In this document: one piece after another, positions 60,103-64,000 of the stretch
How the letters are laid out: every line of letters starts with the position of its first letter
Position numbering within the stretch: position 1 is the first letter of the stretch
Assembly (NCBI RefSeq): GCF_018812025.1
Contig: NC_063051.1
Coordinates: 6,077,896 to 6,141,895 of the forward strand
Length of the DNA stretch: 64,000 nucleotides
Direction of reading: 5' to 3'
Origin: Megalobrama amblycephala
Taxonomy: Eukaryota; Chordata; Actinopteri; Cypriniformes; Xenocyprididae
Translations under genes and position numbers: made by a program
Notes under the pieces: generated by a model
The model's input: only the letters and a program-made list of their open reading frames with translations
What the model was told of the DNA's origin: nothing
Databases searched by the model: none

Positions 60103-62031
60103 TCAGAGGCCCTTATCAAAAGCGTTGGAATGTCCCCTGTCCCCTTTGGGCCTCCGTGAGTTCTCTGAAGCCACATGGTTCTCATGGCCAACACTTGGGC
60201 TACTTCCCAGTGGGAATAGGCAGTTCTGACCTAGCAGCCTTTGGGCAGCTTCCAAGTGGTTGGTGGTCCCCTGGTAACCACCGAGTCGAGGCTTGGAGCT
60301 GAGGCCACCAAGCAGGCGCTCTGATGGGCCACTCTCACGCAAATGTTCCTCGTCATCTGTGTCGGCATCGATGTACTTGCTGATGGACGCGTCGTGGAAA
60401 GTGAAGACTGCAGGGGTGATTGCCTTCTTCTCTGGTGTCTTAGGTGGAGTCCTGCTGCTGGCTGTTGTGTAGACTGACACCTCTGGGCTTAGGATGGAGT
60501 GGTCAGAAAGAATAGAGCTGTCAGACAGAGGACCACCAGATGGACTGGTCTCCCCACAATTGCGATGATTCACTCTAACCGCATAGATTTTCTGAGAGTT
60601 TATAAGCAGACCTTGTTGCCGTGAACCATCGGTGTTGAGAGGTTTAGCACCAGAACAAGGTGGCGTGAGCATGGTCTCATGCTCCAGTGTTGTCTGCAGG
60701 CTTGGATTAGCACTGACTCGACCAGAGAGGCCAGATCCAGGACTGTGGGAGAACCGAGAGCTCTCTGGGAGTGACAGACCCCCTGCCGGACTGTAGGGGA
60801 ATCGCGGGTTCTCTTGGAAGTCTGTTGCACAGCTGATATAACTGTCAATGCTTGACAGACTTTTCATGTCTACCACCCCTTCACGGCCCCCATTCAGTGG
60901 GTCACCTCCTTGACCTGGCAAGGCTCCCAGCTCAATTTCATCCCTTCTATGGCCAGCTCGAGATGTACTTCTGTCTTTGGTGTTCAGGTTGGGCTGTGAC
61001 TGAGTCTTTGCCATCTGGTTGTACATCTCTTCTAGTTTCTGTGCATTAAGCCTCTGTGGACTAGAAGCTCTCGCCTTGCTCGGTGAACCTTGCTCTGGGT
61101 TGAAGGAACGATTGGAACTGGTCTCTGAAGTTGCCCTCTTTGATGACCATTTCCATCGACTGGGTGAGAGATGGTTGTCCTGGGTTCTCTCACCCTTGTC
61201 CATGACCACCACATCCAGAAGCTCTGCACCACGGGAAAACGCCTCTCTAACATTCATGGACACTATGCTGCCATTGCGTTTGGCTCTCTCTAGAGCCTCA
61301 CGTCTCTTGATGGCCTTCTCTTGCCGTTTCTGTTCCTTGTAGAATTCAGAAAAGTTGTTGACAATGATGGGAATTGGTAGGGCAATGACTAAAACGCCTG
61401 CTATGCAGCAAAGCCCACCAACAATCTTACCCAAAAGTGTCTTAGGGTAAATGTCTCCATATCCCACAGTGGTCATGGTAATAGTGGCCCACCAAAAGGA
61501 GGCAGGGATGCTCTTGAACTTGGTGTCATCCTCGTCCTTCTCCGCAAAGAAAACCAGACTGGAAAAGATCATGATCCCCATAGCTAAGAAGAGGATAAGC
61601 AGGCCCAGCTCATTGTAACTCCGACGCAGTGTAAAGCCCAGTGACTGTAACCCAGTGGAATGACGTGCCAATTTGAGGATGCGCAAAATCCGCATGATTC
61701 GAAAGATTTGCACCACCCGCCGTACGTTCTGGAATTGCAGCACACTCTTGTTGGACTCTGTCAAGAATATGGTGACATAATATGGTAGGATGGCCAGCAA
61801 GTCAATGACATTGAGGGGACCTTTAAAGAATTTCCATTTGTTAGGTGAGGAAAGGAAGCGAAGAAGATATTCCATGGTGAACCATGCGATGCACACTGCC
61901 TCCACATGGGCCAGCTGGGGATTATCAGTTGTCTGACCAAATTCGTCTGTGTCTTGCAGCTCCGGGAGGGTGTTAAGAGACAAAGCGATAGTGGAGAGCA
62001 CAATGAATAGGATAGAAATGATGGCCAAGAT
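60103..62031 (-). CDS. kcnb1: Kv2.1 voltage-gated potassium channel, last coding exon (S1 to C-terminus); 5' part outside window
   Basis: Delayed-rectifier channel subunit that clusters at neuronal somata and forms ER-plasma-membrane junctions. This single exon gives 642 aa plus stop and opens in phase 0 at ILAIISILF (S1), after an acceptor tttcag at 62032. In order: S1-S3, voltage sensor S4 ([20 protein letters not shown]), S5, pore helix and selectivity filter [10 protein letters not shown]6 with the gating hinge PIPIIV, then a long cytosolic tail. The tail holds the proximal restriction and clustering motif with its VAP-binding FFAT-like core ([13 protein letters not shown]) and a [10 protein letters not shown] block, both characteristic of Kv2. 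The cytoplasmic T1 tetramerisation domain must come from an upstream exon beyond 64000. kcnb1 rather than kcnb2 follows from tail wording ([12 protein letters not shown]) and the stau1 neighbourhood. Confidence 0.96.
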   Translation of the reverse strand: MLAIISILFIVLSTIALSLNTLPELQDTDEFGQTTDNPQLAHVEAVCIAWFTMEYLLRFLSSPNKWKFFKGPLNVIDLLAILPYYVTIFLTESNKSVLQFQNVRRVVQIFRIMRILRILKLARHSTGLQSLGFTLRRSYNELGLLILFLAMGIMIFSSLVFFAEKDEDDTKFKSIPASFWWATITMTTVGYGDIYPKTLLGKIVGGLCCIAGVLVIALPIPIIVNNFSEFYKEQKRQEKAIKRREALERAKRNGSIVSMNVREAFSRGAELLDVVVMDKGERTQDNHLSPSRWKWSSKRATSETSSNRSFNPEQGSPSKARASSPQRLNAQKLEEMYNQMAKTQSQPNLNTKDRSTSRAGHRRDEIELGALPGQGGDPLNGGREGVVDMKSLSSIDSYISCATDFQENPRFPYSPAGGLSLPESSRFSHSPGSGLSGRVSANPSLQTTLEHETMLTPPCSGAKPLNTDGSRQQGLLINSQKIYAVRVNHRNCGETSPSGGPLSDSSILSDHSILSPEVSVYTTASSRTPPKTPEKKAITPAVFTFHDASISKYIDADTDDEEHLRESGPSERLLGGLSSKPRLGGYQGTTNHLEAAQRLLGQNCLFPLGSSPSVGHENHVASENSRRPKGDRGHSNAFDKGL

Positions 62032-64000
62032 CTGAAAGACAAAAAAGCAAACAAAAAATCAACTATTAAAAATAAGAAAAACCTTCAAAGTAAAGAAATA
62101 CTGAGATTTGTGTCTCATTACCTCTAACATAGGCTACTGGTAAAAACATTTTATGTATAGTGTAGTGATAGCTTGACAGATCATTTATACTTTGTGAATT
62201 TTTTATGTTCTAACCATAAGAGAAATCAAACACTTGTGTTTAAATAAAGACTGCTGCACTAAAAGTCTGATGAAATGTATGTTGGCAATGAATATAATTT
62301 TCCACCAAGGAGTTTCTTCTTTAATATTTTCTATAGATGCGTAATCAGGATTAATTAAAGTGAGAGAGACAAACAGAGAATGAGTTTGAAAAAGTGATGA
62401 GTAAGATCTAGGTAAATCATAGTAACTGACAATACATTTTTCTTTGTGACTATGAGTGTGATTTGAAGAAAACCTTGTAGAAACATGCTTTACACCAGAA
62501 AACCTGGTTAGACAACCCTATGCTAAACAAGTTGTCAACTACATTGTCAGTCAAATCATCTACATAAAATCCAAGTCTTTTTTACTCACTTTTGAGCTGT
62601 TGAACTGCTACACTGAACGCAGGACATTGCATAATAATGGATTTACCTGTGATGTTAGGTCAAAAGAGCAGTATAAAATAATAAATGACTGAGTAATATT
62701 TAAAGAGCAGAGAATTTTTTAGATATAAATAAATGTTCTGAAACATGGAATAACCAGTAAAACCAGAATACTGGTTAGTAAGACAAATCCACAAAACAGT
62801 CTAATTATTCAGGTAGAAAATCACAGCATCTTTTTATGATTATGATCCTACTAAAACTAAACTCCTAGTAATAAAATCACTCAGTTTATTAATAAACAGA
62901 ACTAGCAACTAAAACAACTAAACTGGGTGAAGTATTTAAATTTCTTTAGAGATCAAGATAACAAAGAAGACTTGTGTGAGTGAGGTCTTGCTACTAAATC
63001 ATCAGATAAGATCTGTCCTGCAGTTTAAACAAAATAGCTCCCTGTGGAACTTTCCAGAAAGAAAAAAAACTAAGCTAGAAAATTAGAAAAAGATCTGTAA
63101 AGCTTTAAACCTCCCACCGAACAACATACTGTCATTTCCATTACAACAAAACGACAAAAACGTGGTACAATCCTAACACCACTAAGCCAACTAAGAGGCT
63201 TTCGTACCAAATAACTCAAAAAGAGAAAGACAATAGTCAGAGAAATTAACAAGACCCGAACATTGTCTTGCAGAGCTCTTTGGCTGAGATAAGAGAAACG
63301 TGGACAAAGAAACTCTCTTCATAGACTCTTTGGGGGAGTGGAAAGAAGGAGGCCACTTCTGGCAAAAGTCTCTGTGTGTTTTAAGCAAAAAACATGATGG
63401 TGGAAACAACATTGAGGATTCTTAAATTGAGAGTCAACTTGAGTCTACTGGGTGTGTAAATCTAATGACATTGAAATTGGTCACCTACAGCCACCACTAT
63501 GTTGATGTGATGCCATGGCATAACTGAATTATGAACCTCTAACTTCATCCTCTATCCCCTATTTTAGCCTGCTAATCTCTCTTTTTCTGTATTATCAAAT
63601 GATTCACCTTCATATGAATAGTATGGAAAATCATTTGTGACTCATTGCATTTGTAGGTGTTTATCTGTGTGTATTAATGTGTCTAAGAAGAGATGATACC
63701 CTCCAGTCACGTGAGTCATGAGGGTAAGTTAGAAGTGGTAATAAGATTAAAAACATCCCATAACCTATAAACAGCAAAGATTAGCCTTTTTATTTATAAG
63801 CTTGCCAAAGCTTCAGCAGCATTATTTTCACATCGGTATCAGCAACCACAATCTCTATAAGACACACTGGAGCTTCCATCCCGCTTCCATCCTGCTTCTA
63901 TCCCCCTTCTGTTTTATCCTCATTTTCTAATAAAAGGCGATAATGCTGGCTGGATGATTGTGATGTAATTGGTATACATTCTATTGCTGCATTCCATTCT
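62032..64000 (-). other. kcnb1: kcnb1 intron 1 (partial)
   Basis: AT-rich intron sequence running off the right edge. No T1-domain exon, other gene or clear repeat element was recognised on either strand. The KCNB1 first intron is very long in other vertebrates, so this is expected. Confidence 0.7.

Noticed and set aside
60852..61342. Plus-strand open frames over kcnb1
   Set aside because: Antisense shadows of the channel's coding exon.
63070..63412. Minus-strand open frames in kcnb1 intron 1 as possible T1-domain exon
   Set aside because: No T1-domain motifs and no suitable splice phase joining to the S1 exon.

Overview
This window is vertebrate nuclear DNA, most likely from a cyprinid-type teleost fish. 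It holds AT-rich introns, GT-AG exons that rebuild full vertebrate proteins, and a dense load of Tc1 elements, TTAA-flanked fold-back MITEs and AT microsatellites of the kind found in carp and zebrafish genomes. Species cannot be fixed from the sequence alone. There is no bacterial or CRISPR content, and I saw no viral gene.

Layout. 1-3660: AT-rich flank with a possible minus-strand first exon near 2691-2790. 3660-17540: complete pbrm1 (polybromo-1/BAF180 chromatin remodeller, + strand); 29 coding exons sum to 4968 nt (1655 aa), and every splice phase closes. 17770-34800: complete stau1 (Staufen-1 double-stranded RNA-binding protein, + strand); 14 coding exons sum to 2106 nt (701 aa). 36451-43512: complete rdh10-like short-chain dehydrogenase on the minus strand, 5 exons, 345 aa (318 aa from an inner start). 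47722-54584: complete sbspon-like secreted somatomedin-B plus thrombospondin-1 protein (+ strand), 5 exons, 267 aa from the preferred start. 60103-62031: last exon of kcnb1 (Kv2.1 potassium channel, minus strand), S1 to C-terminus; its T1-domain exon lies beyond the right edge.

The most interesting pattern is the order and orientation stau1(+) rdh10-like(-) sbspon-like(+) kcnb1(-). As I recall the human map, this mirrors the 8q block STAU2 - RDH10 - SBSPON - KCNB2, with the same convergent/divergent/convergent arrangement, yet its end genes are the '1' paralogues that sit on human 20q. The window therefore appears to preserve the sister copy of a whole-genome-duplication block, including rdh10 and sbspon copies that mammals seem to have lost from the STAU1-KCNB1 interval.

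The genes do not form one pathway: they cover chromatin remodelling, mRNA transport and decay, retinoid metabolism, extracellular matrix and membrane excitability. The rest is mobile-element sediment, with several clear nestings: two fold-back elements inside a TTAA element that itself split an older one (37786-40264 and onward), a Tc1 inside a MITE (22852-24555), and a GC-rich 175-bp insert inside an AT-rich MITE (21183-21357). A 69-bp-period minisatellite with an internal inversion lies in sbspon-like intron 1.
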